Shown: in pieces, positions 7,895-17,355 of the stretch
How positions within the stretch are numbered: position 1 is the stretch's first letter
Layout of the letters: each line of letters starts with the position of its first letter
Assembly (NCBI RefSeq): GCF_002216685.1
Contig: NZ_CP022353.1
Span: 1,860,001-1,924,000 of the forward strand
From: Vibrio tarriae
GTDB taxonomy: Bacteria > Pseudomonadota > Gammaproteobacteria > Enterobacterales > Vibrionaceae
Reading direction: 5' to 3'
DNA length: 64,000 bases
The notes under the pieces: model-generated
Told to the model about the DNA's origin: nothing
The model's database searches: none
Seen by the model: the letters and a program-made list of their open reading frames with translations, nothing else
Made by a program: the position numbers and the translations under genes

Positions 7895-9211
7895 ATGCTT
7901 TCGTTTCACAAAACTCTGTTTTTCGCATTTTTACTGTTTGTCTTCTGGTTACCAATCCCTCTTGGCAGTAATCGACCTTGGGCATGGTCGCTGAATGAAA
8001 TTTACGTAGCCTTATTATTGTTAGGCTGTTTATTTCTTATTCCCGCCTCACAATGGTGGTTAGCCATACAACGAGCTAAAGTCATTCTTATCCCTCTGGC
8101 ACTTTTTACTCTATGGTCTTGGGTACAAAGTTGGCCAAGTTTGGGCCTTTCATCCGATCAAACCTTGGTGTCTATCTCTGCCGTAAAATCCTTACATTAC
8201 TTGCAAATCTGCCTAGTTGCCGCGTTATTAGTTGATACGCCTCATAAACTCAAAGTACTGGCTACCACTATGATCGCAAGCGGTATCTGCCAAGCCTTCT
8301 ATGCTGGTGTAATACTGCTTCTCGAATTGCAAACCTCACCGATCTTTTCCTTGCCTTTAAATCAGCGGGCCTCCGGAAGTTTTGTTTATCACAACCACTT
8401 AGCCAATTTCCTGATGCTGAATCTCTGCCTTGGTTTTGGATTGTTGATTGCTGAGCTTAACCATCAAACTGCGCAAGGTTGGAGAAACAGCCTAAAAAAA
8501 TTATTGTCAATACTCCTCTCCGACAAAGCATTTATCCGTTTGGGCTTGGTGATTATGGTGATCGCACTGGTTCTCACCCGCTCAAGAATGGGTAATATTG
8601 CATTTTTTGTCGCACTCAGTATCGGAAGTTTACTGATCCTTCTCTTCTATAAGCATAAGCCGAAAGGCCTCTATCTGTTGATCGTCAGCCTATTTATTGT
8701 GGACGCTTTCGTTGTCAGCAACTGGTTTGGCTTAGATAAAGTTCGCCAGCGTTTGGCGGAAACCAGTTTGCAAAATGAATCACGGGATGATGTAGTACGT
8801 GACTCGTTGAGCGCTATTCAAGATCGACCATTCACTGGTTTTGGTAATGGTACTTTCTACTCAACGTACCCCTCCTACAATCAGAGTAAAGTGGCGCTTT
8901 TTTATGACCATGCACACAATGATTATGTGCAGTTCACCTTGGAGTCTGGGCTGATTGCCACAGGTCTCCTTGGCATCATGGTCTTGTTCTGTGGATGGCG
9001 GGCTTTGTCAGCCTTTCGCTATCGTACCAATAAGACAATGCGTGGTATTGGCCTTGGCAGTTTAATGGCCATCATCGGGATGCTGATGCACATGAGTGTG
9101 GATTTTCCACTACAAGCCCCAGCCACTGCACTCTACTTTCTAGTTTGTCTGTTAATCGCCAATTGGAGCATTACGCTTCCTACCCCCAAATATCGTTCCT
9201 CTAAAAACTGA
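7895..9211 (+). CDS. rbmD: RbmD, O-antigen ligase / Wzy_C-family membrane protein
   Basis: A 438-residue integral membrane protein with about ten to twelve hydrophobic segments. It carries the Wzy_C (O-antigen ligase-like) signature: SRMGNIAFFVALSIGS in the middle and a large external loop holding DHAHNDYVQFTLESGL (about 346-361) with the conserved His. Proteins of this family transfer or polymerise lipid-linked glycans. RbmD may attach or modify VPS or another surface glycan; its acceptor is unknown. The ATG at 7895 has only a weak ribosome site, with a 12-bp-arm hairpin just upstream. The gene is followed by a strong bidirectional terminator shared with rbmC. Confidence 0.88.
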   Translation: MLSFHKTLFFAFLLFVFWLPIPLGSNRPWAWSLNEIYVALLLLGCLFLIPASQWWLAIQRAKVILIPLALFTLWSWVQSWPSLGLSSDQTLVSISAVKSLHYLQICLVAALLVDTPHKLKVLATTMIASGICQAFYAGVILLLELQTSPIFSLPLNQRASGSFVYHNHLANFLMLNLCLGFGLLIAELNHQTAQGWRNSLKKLLSILLSDKAFIRLGLVIMVIALVLTRSRMGNIAFFVALSIGSLLILLFYKHKPKGLYLLIVSLFIVDAFVVSNWFGLDKVRQRLAETSLQNESRDDVVRDSLSAIQDRPFTGFGNGTFYSTYPSYNQSKVALFYDHAHNDYVQFTLESGLIATGLLGIMVLFCGWRALSAFRYRTNKTMRGIGLGSLMAIIGMLMHMSVDFPLQAPATALYFLVCLLIANWSITLPTPKYRSSKN

Positions 9212-9280
9212 TTTCCTCTAATCACCTAATTCGCTACATTACCACTGCGAAAAGCGCTGACTTTTTGAGATGACAAGTAA

Positions 9281-9310
9281 TAAAATACCCCGAAGCATCG
9301 GGGTATTTTA
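9281..9310. terminator. Bidirectional intrinsic terminator between rbmD and rbmC
   Basis: TAAAATACCCCGA, AGCA, then TCGGGGTATTTTA forms a long perfect stem with A/U tracts on both sides. It lies between convergent rbmD (plus) and rbmC (minus). Confidence 0.93.
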
Positions 9311-9363
9311 TTAACTAATCAGTAAACCATTAGTAAGTAGTAAGTTACTAAGCAAACTCGAAG

Positions 9364-11658
9364 CTAGTAAACAAACTGGAAGCCTTCAACTAGCCAACCA
9401 CCTGTCCATACATTAATCTGCTTGATGCGTTTCCCTTGTGGCACAGTGTATGTTTCTACTTTTTTATTGGTCGCGTAGTAGGTTGAACCCAGTAACACGC
9501 TAGAGCCATCCTTCATCGTGAATTTAATGGCCACTATGTGATAACCACCCCAGTTATAAAGCCCTGACGTGACTTCCACTGATTGCAATTGATCAAGAGC
9601 AATCGGCGCTCTAAAAGAACCACCATTGGTGCCTTGTACTGGGCCGCCAACCAAATTGCTGGCTGTGGTGCCGATCGCATCGATCGCAAAACCAGAACGC
9701 AGATACATCTGGTTGTCCAACGTCACGACACGTTGAAATTGCTGAGTATTTGAGTAACCGAAAATTGGAGACTCACCACCCACCGCTGCACGCAATGTGC
9801 TTGAGCGATACGTATTATGGCTCAACCAACTTGGCTCAACAAAAGTAGGTAAAGTACCATCCTGATTGATGTTGGTCAGGTGGAAAGCATGCTGGTTCCA
9901 AATTCGAGTTGCATTCTTCCAAGGTTTAGTACTGTCCGCAGATTTGTAGACATACACACCGTGATTAATCGAATATTGGCGATCGAAATCATTGGCTGCC
10001 ACGATCAACTCTGCGTTGTTGTCACCTTCCAGATCGACTACTACTGGGTATTCCCAAAGCGTCGCTGTGGAATGCGCCAGCGACGCACGTTCTTTACCCG
10101 TTTTGCCATCTAACACACGCACACGAGCATGATCTTGCACGAGCACTTCATCGATGCCATCGTTATCAAAGTCATAGGCAGATACACCGATTTTGCCGCT
10201 GCCAGTATCGTCGTTCGCAACAGACCAAACACGCTCACCTTTGCTGTTATACATATCAACGGCGGCATAACCGGCGTAAACAATCCCTTTTACATCTAAA
10301 TCATTGGTACCATTCTGCGCGGCTAACTCAAACTGAACACCGTCCAACAACCAACCCGCAGTCCAAGCTTTGATGCCTTTAATACGGCTACCTGCAGGGA
10401 CAGTGAATCGTTCGGTATACTTGGAGTAGGCATAGTTTTTAGAGCCCATAGAAATCACGCTACCGTTATTCATTCTAAAATTGAGTGCCAATAAATGATA
10501 ACCACCCCAATAGTATTTACCCCAAGTCAGGTCAATCGCTTTAATATCTTTCACATTGACTGGAGAATTCAGGTAACCGCCAGCACCACCAACCAAGTTC
10601 GAGGTTGAAGAGCCGATAGCATCGATCGCATAACCAGAACGCACATAGATTTTTCCATCTACGGCCAAATCAATTGAAGTCGGTTTGTTATTAGGTTGAT
10701 AACCATAGACTTTTGAGAACTCACTCGTTTCAACTGCTTGAGCTTTGCCTAAAAAGTTAGATACCGCCTGCACGCCACCGCCTGGATTCGCAGTATTGTT
10801 GATTTCCCATTTAATGGTGCCATCGTGTTCTAGTACAGCAAAACGAGCGTTATCTCCTGTCGCAAAAGTCGCAGGAACAGAGGCCACAATCTCTGGCTCA
10901 GCATCATTATCTAGGTTGACTAACGAAGAGAACCAAACTGCATCGTTCGCTTGATACTGCCAATTGATCGCACCATTATTTTGAAAGAGAGTACCACCCG
11001 AAAACACTTCTTGTTGCTGATCGCCATCGACATCTACGTTGATGGATGAAGGTGCCCAAGCATGGTTAAAAACGAGTCCGGTGTGGTAGTTATACACACC
11101 ATCAGCAGCCAGAATTTCTACGCTGCCATCATGGTCTAAATCAGCCAACGTGATGTCACCAACAATACGCCAACCACTTTCAGTTGTTGGGATCTGTTTT
11201 TTGATATTGCCTTGGTTATCCAAAATCGTGATAAATTGATCGCGATTGTTGGTTGTCACAATCTCAACAACTCCATCACCATCCAGATCGCCTACGGCTG
11301 GAGAATAACGCGCATCCGCAATCACACCACCATGCGCATAACTCCACAGCTCAGAACCCTCCACGCCACTTAAAGCACGCACTAAGCCGCCATTAGCGTA
11401 TTTGTTTCCTTCAAATGTCACTACGATCAAGTCTGCGACATCTTTTTCATCAATCTTACCATCGCCATTGTCATCATTCAGTTGCGCGACAACAGGCGTC
11501 ACCATCACTTGGTTAGAATTAGGTTGGAAAGCACTGCCTTGCCAAGACCACTTAAGCTCCATGTTGAGTGCCGAACTGTCACCTTGTGTTGTAGCTTGTA
11601 CCACGGTGCTGCTTAACGACAAAAGACCGACAGCAAGTGCAATATATTGAGACGTCAT
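9364..11658 (-). CDS. rbmC: RbmC-type biofilm matrix adhesin lacking the N-terminal M1M2 domains
   Basis: A secreted protein of 764 residues. A signal peptide (about 1-22, VVQATTQ) leads directly into a beta-propeller with FG-GAP-like calcium-binding loops (DDNGDGKIDEKD, DLDGDGVVEI, DLDHDGSVEI, DFDNDGIDEV). One beta-prism is inserted in the propeller (about 300-450; YVRSGYAIDAIGSS, NLVGGAGG, WGGYHLLAL) and a second is C-terminal (about 640-764; YLRSGFAIDAIGTT, NWGGYHIVAI, GWLVEGFQFVY). Two beta-prisms mark it as RbmC rather than Bap1, which has one. Canonical V. cholerae RbmC is about 957 residues, with two beta/gamma-crystallin-like modules before the propeller. Those are absent, and only 263 bp separate the start from rbmB, too little to hold them. 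ATG 11658 has AGGGAG upstream. It anchors VPS biofilm to surfaces. Confidence 0.92.
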   Translation of the reverse strand: MTSQYIALAVGLLSLSSTVVQATTQGDSSALNMELKWSWQGSAFQPNSNQVMVTPVVAQLNDDNGDGKIDEKDVADLIVVTFEGNKYANGGLVRALSGVEGSELWSYAHGGVIADARYSPAVGDLDGDGVVEIVTTNNRDQFITILDNQGNIKKQIPTTESGWRIVGDITLADLDHDGSVEILAADGVYNYHTGLVFNHAWAPSSINVDVDGDQQQEVFSGGTLFQNNGAINWQYQANDAVWFSSLVNLDNDAEPEIVASVPATFATGDNARFAVLEHDGTIKWEINNTANPGGGVQAVSNFLGKAQAVETSEFSKVYGYQPNNKPTSIDLAVDGKIYVRSGYAIDAIGSSTSNLVGGAGGYLNSPVNVKDIKAIDLTWGKYYWGGYHLLALNFRMNNGSVISMGSKNYAYSKYTERFTVPAGSRIKGIKAWTAGWLLDGVQFELAAQNGTNDLDVKGIVYAGYAAVDMYNSKGERVWSVANDDTGSGKIGVSAYDFDNDGIDEVLVQDHARVRVLDGKTGKERASLAHSTATLWEYPVVVDLEGDNNAELIVAANDFDRQYSINHGVYVYKSADSTKPWKNATRIWNQHAFHLTNINQDGTLPTFVEPSWLSHNTYRSSTLRAAVGGESPIFGYSNTQQFQRVVTLDNQMYLRSGFAIDAIGTTASNLVGGPVQGTNGGSFRAPIALDQLQSVEVTSGLYNWGGYHIVAIKFTMKDGSSVLLGSTYYATNKKVETYTVPQGKRIKQINVWTGGWLVEGFQFVY

Positions 11659-11921
11659 CTGTAAGACTCCCTTTACTTTGTGTGTTAATTTTTAAAGCCA
11701 GAAGCAATATGCATCCGGTTGATTTGTTGTAATTATTATTTTAAAACCTAGGAACTGGTATTGCGGATTGCCAATAACAACCTGACGAAATTATCAATAC
11801 CTGAAAGGGCTATTTCAACACAACGCACTTATTTTTACGCCTCAGTAATGAGACATCTCAATGTTGAGAAATAAACAGACTACAGTGAATATTTCTCTGT
11901 TTTTTACGAACCACTTTATGG
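11659..11921. promoter_or_regulatory. Divergent rbmC-rbmB promoter region
   Basis: This 263-bp spacer (305 bp to the preferred rbmB start) holds the promoters of rbmC (minus) and rbmB (plus). A symmetric element TCTCAA-TG-TTGAGA lies at 11856-11869. A similar TCTCA-A-TGAGA element occurs upstream of vpsA at 25958-25968, so it may be a shared operator. No gene remnant of the missing RbmC domains is visible. Confidence 0.55.
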
Positions 11922-11963
11922 GTGCTGTTATACTCAACAAAACACAATAGAGAGGGTGGCACC

Positions 11964-13148
11964 TTGCGTTACATATTTATTTCACTTGTTCTAATTAGCC
12001 CTGCCATTTTTGCTGAGAGCATTTCTCATAATGTAATAGAATATGGTGCCATCGTGAATGATGGACAGGATGATTCATTAGCATTTCAAAACGCGCTGAA
12101 TCAAATAAATAATGGGGATGTTCTGATTGTTCCAACTGGGGAATATCATATTTGCAAGACACTTTATTTAAAAGAAAAAAATAACATTGAAATCATTGGC
12201 TCTATCAACAGCAAATTAAAGAAATGCAGTTCATTTAATGGTGAATATTTACTCCACATCACGTATACACAAAATCTCAAGCTGCAAGGTCTCCGTTTCG
12301 AGGGTCTTAATGATGGCGATCTAAAACCTATATGGGGAGAACAAGGTGTTTACCTTGGCAGCACTAAAGGTACCTTAGTAGTTCAAAATCAATTTACTCG
12401 CTTTGGTGACGCCGCATTGCGCATGACCACTGCAAGTCAGGACTACTCGATACCTCCAGGGTCTATGGCAATCAAAGTGAGTCATAATCGCTTCGAGCAG
12501 TGCGCTCAAGTCACCACAACGCAAGCAACAGCAGGAACAGAAATGCCAGGCACACAAGATATTATTATTGATAACAATCAATTTAATGCTTGTAAATTAA
12601 AATTATCTGCACGAGCAGATACTAGAGGTGCAAAAGTCATTAATAACCATTTTGAAAACATTAATGGCACGTCAAATGAAGTTAGTTATTATTCTGACGT
12701 TTATTACTCAGGAAACACTTTTTCAAATATAAATGGATTCGCTATCAATATTTACCCGAATTCAAGAACGGAACAAAATGTTCAGTGGGGAAACATTTCT
12801 ATAATTGGGAATATTTTTAACCTCACTAAGCAAGGCATACGTTTACAAAGCTTCAATGAAAACAACTCAATCAATCAACCCATTAAAAACATTCAAATCA
12901 GTGACAACAATTTTAAAAATGTTTACTTTGGACCTGACATAGAAAATCAGTATCAAGCTATTATTAGAACCAATAGTCAAGATAATTTCGTTTCCTTTGA
13001 ATATATTAATATAACAGGAAATACGTATCAATTAACACCATATAGTAAATTTATCTCAATCGACAATAAAAGCAAACTTATTAACATAGAAAATAATGTA
13101 AATCTTTATGATGAAAATTATCACATACAGCACTTTATTAAAGATTAA
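11964..13148 (+). CDS. rbmB: RbmB, secreted pectate-lyase-like polysaccharide-degrading enzyme
   Basis: A secreted right-handed parallel beta-helix protein of about 394 residues. I prefer TTG at 11964: it follows GAGAGGGTGG and gives a clean signal peptide (RYIFISLVLISPAIFAES). An ATG 42 bp upstream at 11922 would add a polar leader. The mature protein opens with the pectin-lyase-like EYGAIVNDGQDDSLAFQNAL and has repeated Asn-rich rungs (IIDNNQFNACKLKLS, VINNHFENI, IIGNIFNLT, ISDNNFKNV). RbmB is thought to cleave VPS and aid biofilm dispersal. The gene is notably AT-rich, most strongly in its second half, which may reflect different ancestry or relaxed constraint. It is followed by a bidirectional terminator. 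Confidence 0.9.
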   Translation: MRYIFISLVLISPAIFAESISHNVIEYGAIVNDGQDDSLAFQNALNQINNGDVLIVPTGEYHICKTLYLKEKNNIEIIGSINSKLKKCSSFNGEYLLHITYTQNLKLQGLRFEGLNDGDLKPIWGEQGVYLGSTKGTLVVQNQFTRFGDAALRMTTASQDYSIPPGSMAIKVSHNRFEQCAQVTTTQATAGTEMPGTQDIIIDNNQFNACKLKLSARADTRGAKVINNHFENINGTSNEVSYYSDVYYSGNTFSNINGFAINIYPNSRTEQNVQWGNISIIGNIFNLTKQGIRLQSFNENNSINQPIKNIQISDNNFKNVYFGPDIENQYQAIIRTNSQDNFVSFEYINITGNTYQLTPYSKFISIDNKSKLINIENNVNLYDENYHIQHFIKD

Positions 13149-13294
13149 CATGTACAATCCAGGTAAATCCCTATCAGTATCAATACACTATGTGATAGGA
13201 ACGAATATAGCGATAACGCTGCATGATGTAGGTAGGATATTACTCAGCACTAATAACCCATGAGTAACATTAGTTACTAAGTCTAAAGATAAAA

Positions 13295-13320
13295 TAAAAA
13301 CCGCCATAGGCGGTTTTTAT
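13295..13320. terminator. Bidirectional intrinsic terminator between rbmB and rbmA
   Basis: ATAAAAACCGCC, AT, then AGGCGGTTTTTAT forms a short GC stem flanked by A and T tracts on both strands, between convergent rbmB and rbmA. Confidence 0.92.
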
Positions 13321-13343
13321 GCATAAGGTTAGAGTCAGTAAAA

Positions 13344-14135
13344 CTAATTTTTTACCACAGTCATTAACTGCTCAACTCGTTCGCCGGAAGCAATATCTAC
13401 AACCTGTGCATTAATTGTATATTCACCCGCTGGATAGCTTTTATCTATCGCAATCCCACGCACTTTTGAATAAGTATTACCTGAGGCAATAGTCCATTTT
13501 TCTCTCGCGTTGACTGGAATAATCAGCCCATTTGGACCTACTGCCGTTATCCAAAACTCTACGCTGGCATCAGAATCACGGCCATTATTTAGATCAACTG
13601 TAAATGGGACAAAGCCCCCCGTGCTTTCAACACTATTGATGCCAAATTGGTTTTGGATATCAATAGTCAAACCATTGAGCTCAGGTAGGCTATTTAAATC
13701 TACACCTTTCACAAATTCTTGATTAGCTTTAAAAACTTCACCATTTTCTGCGACGACTTGGAGAGAAACTGTATATTTGCCATCTGCCATATACTCAGGA
13801 ACCCAGAAGCCACGTGTAATATTCAACATACGACCATCAGTAAGCGCATCAGACTCTTGCTGCGCTGTATCAACCCCAACTACCGCTTTAGCTGGGAAGT
13901 AGATACCTTCTGGACCTTTAATCGATAGCCAGTATTTGAACTTCACTGTTTCACAGCTTTCATTACGGATCCCTAGCTGACTAGAAATGTATCCACCGTT
14001 ACTTGCCAACTGGTTTTGATTTAATGAAAGATCTGCTTCAATCACTGGCTGTGATTCACAATCTACTTCAGCAAAAGAAGCAGTTGAAAATAGCAATGCC
14101 AAGCATGGAGCCAAATAAAATTGACGTTTGTTCAT
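13344..14135 (-). CDS. rbmA: RbmA, biofilm matrix scaffold protein with two FnIII domains
   Basis: A secreted protein of 263 residues from ATG 14135 (AAGGA eight bases upstream). Counting from an upstream TTG at 14159 gives 271, the length used for V. cholerae RbmA. The signal peptide ends at SFAEVDCE. The mature protein is two tandem fibronectin type III-like domains with parallel motifs: GGYISSQLGIRNESCETVKFKYWLS in the first is echoed by GGFVPFTVDLNNGRDSDASVEFW in the second, and FWVPEYMADGKYTVSLQVV by IDKSYPAGEYTINAQVV. A Cys pair in domain one may form a disulfide. RbmA binds VPS and links cells to each other and to the matrix. It is transcribed alone, opposite to rbmB. Confidence 0.95.
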   Translation of the reverse strand: MNKRQFYLAPCLALLFSTASFAEVDCESQPVIEADLSLNQNQLASNGGYISSQLGIRNESCETVKFKYWLSIKGPEGIYFPAKAVVGVDTAQQESDALTDGRMLNITRGFWVPEYMADGKYTVSLQVVAENGEVFKANQEFVKGVDLNSLPELNGLTIDIQNQFGINSVESTGGFVPFTVDLNNGRDSDASVEFWITAVGPNGLIIPVNAREKWTIASGNTYSKVRGIAIDKSYPAGEYTINAQVVDIASGERVEQLMTVVKN

Positions 14136-14367
14136 GATAGATCCTTTAAAGTTAGACAACCATTATTTATACGCGTTGCTATACAACACGACTACAAAAC
14201 AAGGCTAATTGATAAATGTAAAAAACACATCCAATTTTTATTAAAGGATCAGCCTTTATCAAATCTAAGACAATCACATTGGCTAAGCATTAATAATAGG
14301 TAAATTTATTTCAACCAACACCACCACCAAAATAAATCAAACTAAAGGCTTATTATTCACACCAACC

Positions 14368-15120
14368 TTAGACCTTTCGTTTTATTTTTTCATTAAGTAA
14401 CAACCAAGCATAACGAGTATTCGTCACTAAATAACGCTTCCACATTCTTCCGGGTTCTTGTAATACACGATATAACCATTCCAATCCGGCTTTTTGCATC
14501 CATAAGGGAGCCCGAGAAACATGACCGGCGACAACATCAAATGTCCCGCCAACCCCCATCACAAATAACACCCCTAACTGCTCTTGCCAGCGGTTGATAA
14601 AGTTCTCTTTTTTCGGGGATGTGATCGCCACAAACAGAAGTTTTGCACCTGACTGACGGATTTTTTCAACTATCGCTTGCTCATCATCCCAAAAATAACC
14701 GTGGTGATAACCAGCGATCACTAATTGTGGGTGCTTTGCCTGCATCACGGCTGCCGTTTTTTCAACAATCTCCGGCTTTGCACCGAGGTAGAATACGGGC
14801 ATTTGTTCTTGTGCGGCCATTGCATTGAGCTCAAGAAATAGGTCAACGCCCGCCACTCGTTCGGGAACGTGGTGACCTAAAAAGCGTGCCCCCCAAACCA
14901 CCCCCATACCATCGATATTGATAATGTCACACTCGGTCACGGACTGAGCCAATTCCGGATCCTTACGCATATTGACCAACTTAGCGACATTGACCACCAC
15001 GTGCTGGGTAAACTCTTGGCGCAAAATGCGATCGCGGATCAGCGCAACCGTTTCACTCATCGAAGCCACATCCATCGGGCTACCCAGAAAATTAATGCGT
15101 TTCAATCGGTTATTCCTCAT
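14368..15120 (-). CDS. vpsK: VpsK, WecG/TagA/CpsF-family glycosyltransferase
   Basis: A 250-residue cytoplasmic or peripheral enzyme of the WecG/TagA family. Motifs include VVNVAKLVNMRKDPEL, the family's IINIDGMGVVWGARFLG, PVFYLGAKPEIVEK, and a late AITSPKKENFINRWQ with VMGVGGTFDVVAGHVSRAP. WecG enzymes transfer ManNAcA-type sugars to lipid-linked intermediates. That fits with VpsA and VpsB, which make UDP-ManNAc and its acid. It is the last gene of vps-I and overlaps vpsJ by 11 bp. Confidence 0.92.
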   Translation of the reverse strand: MRNNRLKRINFLGSPMDVASMSETVALIRDRILRQEFTQHVVVNVAKLVNMRKDPELAQSVTECDIINIDGMGVVWGARFLGHHVPERVAGVDLFLELNAMAAQEQMPVFYLGAKPEIVEKTAAVMQAKHPQLVIAGYHHGYFWDDEQAIVEKIRQSGAKLLFVAITSPKKENFINRWQEQLGVLFVMGVGGTFDVVAGHVSRAPLWMQKAGLEWLYRVLQEPGRMWKRYLVTNTRYAWLLLNEKIKRKV

Positions 15121-16282
15121 TGGTAATTCTTAAATAAAAACGGAATGAAAAGTACATCCACGCCTGTGTCCAGCGCGCGTAGTGAATTCGGTTAACCCAA
15201 CGTTTGTTACGTTGATAAACAAACTGATCCCGCTCAGGCATGTATAGCGTTTGAATAGCACGCTGAATGACGCGTTTAACCAAAACAATATCACTCTCCT
15301 CACCACCAACACTGAGTAAGGTAATAATGGCCTGTGATACTGAATGCGGATCCAGTGGATAAGGATTGTTGTGGTAATACTTCGCCGTTCCATCGGCTTC
15401 AAATAGATGCTGCTTGTAAAAATGAAAACCGCGTGCAATCACCTCATCAAATTCGTTTGTCGCTAAAGTCGTTCGTATAAGGTGTAGCGCTTCTAAGTTG
15501 TAGCCCGTATGAAATCCGTCAATAAATCCATGATGATGACGAGTGCCATAGGCCCAACATCCATCAGAGGCTTGTGCTTGCACACTGTTTCGAGCAATAC
15601 GTAATGCTAACTCGGTGTAATCTGGACGAGACATTTCTCGGCCAACCACAGCCAGCCAAGCAGCAGCCCACAAACTGGCGTTGTGCACAAACGCCGTTTC
15701 TCCGGGGATATACGCAAAAAATTCCCCGCTCTCATTTTGAGTCAATAAATGGCCAGCAATAAAATCACCACTGCGCAGCGCCAAGTCGACCCAGTCAGCT
15801 CGCCCCGTCAGTTGCCCCAATTGGTGTAAGGCACGACTGACATAGACTGTCGTGATCACATTCGGCTTCCCCTTAGGAACAAAGAATGCACGCGCTTTCC
15901 AATCAAAATGATATCCCCAACAGGCACCATGCCAGATTTGCTCATCACAACGCTGAGTCACTAGCCACTGCGCCAGCTGCTCCGCTTCTGTGAGCAAAGC
16001 GGGATCTTTTGTCACTTGATACTCTTCGATTAATCCGAGAATAAACAGAGCCACGCCTTTAGGGTTTCGCGCTTTGGGTACACCTAGCCATGGGCGAAGA
16101 TTAATCGGAGAGCGTTTGAACAACTGGATCCACGCTAAACCAAAAGTCGAATCTTTGCTTATCGGTAAGCGCTTGAACCAGCTTGAATTGAGCCCATCAA
16201 AAGGGTCGTATCCTGCGAATTGTTCTGTACGAGCTTTATTCAATAAACATTGGCTAATGTCAGCTACAGTCGTTGATTTCAT
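15110..16282 (-). CDS. vpsJ: VpsJ, vps-I protein with a glycosidase-like helical barrel
   Basis: A 390-residue soluble protein. Repeated Trp/Tyr/His-rich helices (WHGACWGYHFDWKARAF, SLWAAAWLAVVGRE, GCWAYGTRHHHGFIDGFHTG, RIHYARWTQAWMYFSFRFYL) resemble alpha/alpha-barrel sugar hydrolase or epimerase folds. No signal peptide is evident. I cannot assign a reaction; family resemblance suggests sugar handling, and its operon suggests VPS modification. Its ATG overlaps the vpsI stop by 4 bp (ATGA). Confidence 0.85.
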   Translation of the reverse strand: MKSTTVADISQCLLNKARTEQFAGYDPFDGLNSSWFKRLPISKDSTFGLAWIQLFKRSPINLRPWLGVPKARNPKGVALFILGLIEEYQVTKDPALLTEAEQLAQWLVTQRCDEQIWHGACWGYHFDWKARAFFVPKGKPNVITTVYVSRALHQLGQLTGRADWVDLALRSGDFIAGHLLTQNESGEFFAYIPGETAFVHNASLWAAAWLAVVGREMSRPDYTELALRIARNSVQAQASDGCWAYGTRHHHGFIDGFHTGYNLEALHLIRTTLATNEFDEVIARGFHFYKQHLFEADGTAKYYHNNPYPLDPHSVSQAIITLLSVGGEESDIVLVKRVIQRAIQTLYMPERDQFVYQRNKRWVNRIHYARWTQAWMYFSFRFYLRITNEE

Positions 16283-17355
16283 GATTTTAAAAGCTCATCG
16301 TAAAGTGTTTGTAGACGCGGGATCACCGCTTGCAAAGAGAAGTTTTCAGCAAACTTTTGCTTCGCCGCGGTCGCAATACGTTGATTTTCGGCACGCTGTT
16401 CAATCAGATCTCCGAGTGCTTGCGCTAAAGCAACCACATCACCGGCCTCAATTAAACGACCTTGCTCACCATCACTGATCGCATCAGGGATTCCGCCCGC
16501 TCGACTTGCGACGACGGGAATACCTGCCGACATAGCTTCTATAACGCCCATAGGAAAACCTTCGTTATAACTGGGTAAGCAGTAAATATCAGTTTGGGTC
16601 AATAATTTGAGCTTAGCTTCGCCAGCTATCCAGCCTAAACAGTGAACGGACCCGTTCAAGCCAAGCTGCTCAGCCATCGCTTGATAGGTTTCAATCTCAC
16701 CATCGCCAGCAAGATACAGCTGTGCTTCAGGGCTGCGCTGCTTAACTAACGCAAAGGCTTGAATCAAATCACCGACTCCTTTGCGCTTCCCTAAACGGCC
16801 AAGGAAGGCAATACGGCCAGGTTGAGCAAGGTGGCGATCTAAAGCCAAACTGGGTACGGCGTTATACAGAACAGAAACGCCTTGTGTTCTACCTATTACC
16901 TCTTGTAGCCATGCGAGCCATTGAGTTGAAAGAACCAGCACATGATCCGCCAGAGCAAAAGTGTGTCGAATATGCCTTTGCTGATCCATATTGCACTCAT
17001 CTCGATAGAAATCACGAAACTCGGCACCATGTAAGTGCAAAATAACCTTTCCTTTCAAAAGCTTAACCAGACGCACAATCACAGACTTACGTCGATAGCT
17101 TCCCCTTGATGACATGTGAATATGCACTATGCCGACTCGGTAACGCATAAAGCAGTACAACAATTGGCAGAGTGCCAGCATAAAGCGCAATGTCATTCGC
17201 CATTTCTGCCCGTGGTCCAAACTTGAGTGTGAGGCAATCAACTTGATGTGGTTTTCTTCTAGAAAACCACAATCCGCGTAGGTTGAGACCACTGTTGCCA
17301 CACCACCTTGACCTTTGCGATCGGTGGCAACCATTAGATTAATCGCTTTTCTCAC
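16279..17355 (-). CDS. vpsI: VpsI, GT4-family glycosyltransferase
   Basis: A glycosyltransferase group 1 (GT4, GT-B fold) protein of about 358 residues. The C-terminal nucleotide-sugar domain is clear: AFLGRLGKRKGVGDLIQAF, LYLAGDGEIETYQAM, and SYNEGFPMGVIEAMSAGIPV with the EX7E pair. I place the start at GTG 17355, which overlaps the vpsH stop as GTGA; an in-frame ATG at 17376 would add seven residues inside vpsH. It probably adds one sugar of the VPS repeat unit at the inner membrane face. Confidence 0.92.
   Translation of the reverse strand: MRKAINLMVATDRKGQGGVATVVSTYADCGFLEENHIKLIASHSSLDHGQKWRMTLRFMLALCQLLYCFMRYRVGIVHIHMSSRGSYRRKSVIVRLVKLLKGKVILHLHGAEFRDFYRDECNMDQQRHIRHTFALADHVLVLSTQWLAWLQEVIGRTQGVSVLYNAVPSLALDRHLAQPGRIAFLGRLGKRKGVGDLIQAFALVKQRSPEAQLYLAGDGEIETYQAMAEQLGLNGSVHCLGWIAGEAKLKLLTQTDIYCLPSYNEGFPMGVIEAMSAGIPVVASRAGGIPDAISDGEQGRLIEAGDVVALAQALGDLIEQRAENQRIATAAKQKFAENFSLQAVIPRLQTLYDELLKS

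Noticed and set aside
9364..11658. Calling this gene bap1
   Set aside because: The protein has two beta-prism domains, including a C-terminal one, and sits beside rbmB between rbmA and rbmD; Bap1 has one prism and, in V. cholerae, is unlinked.
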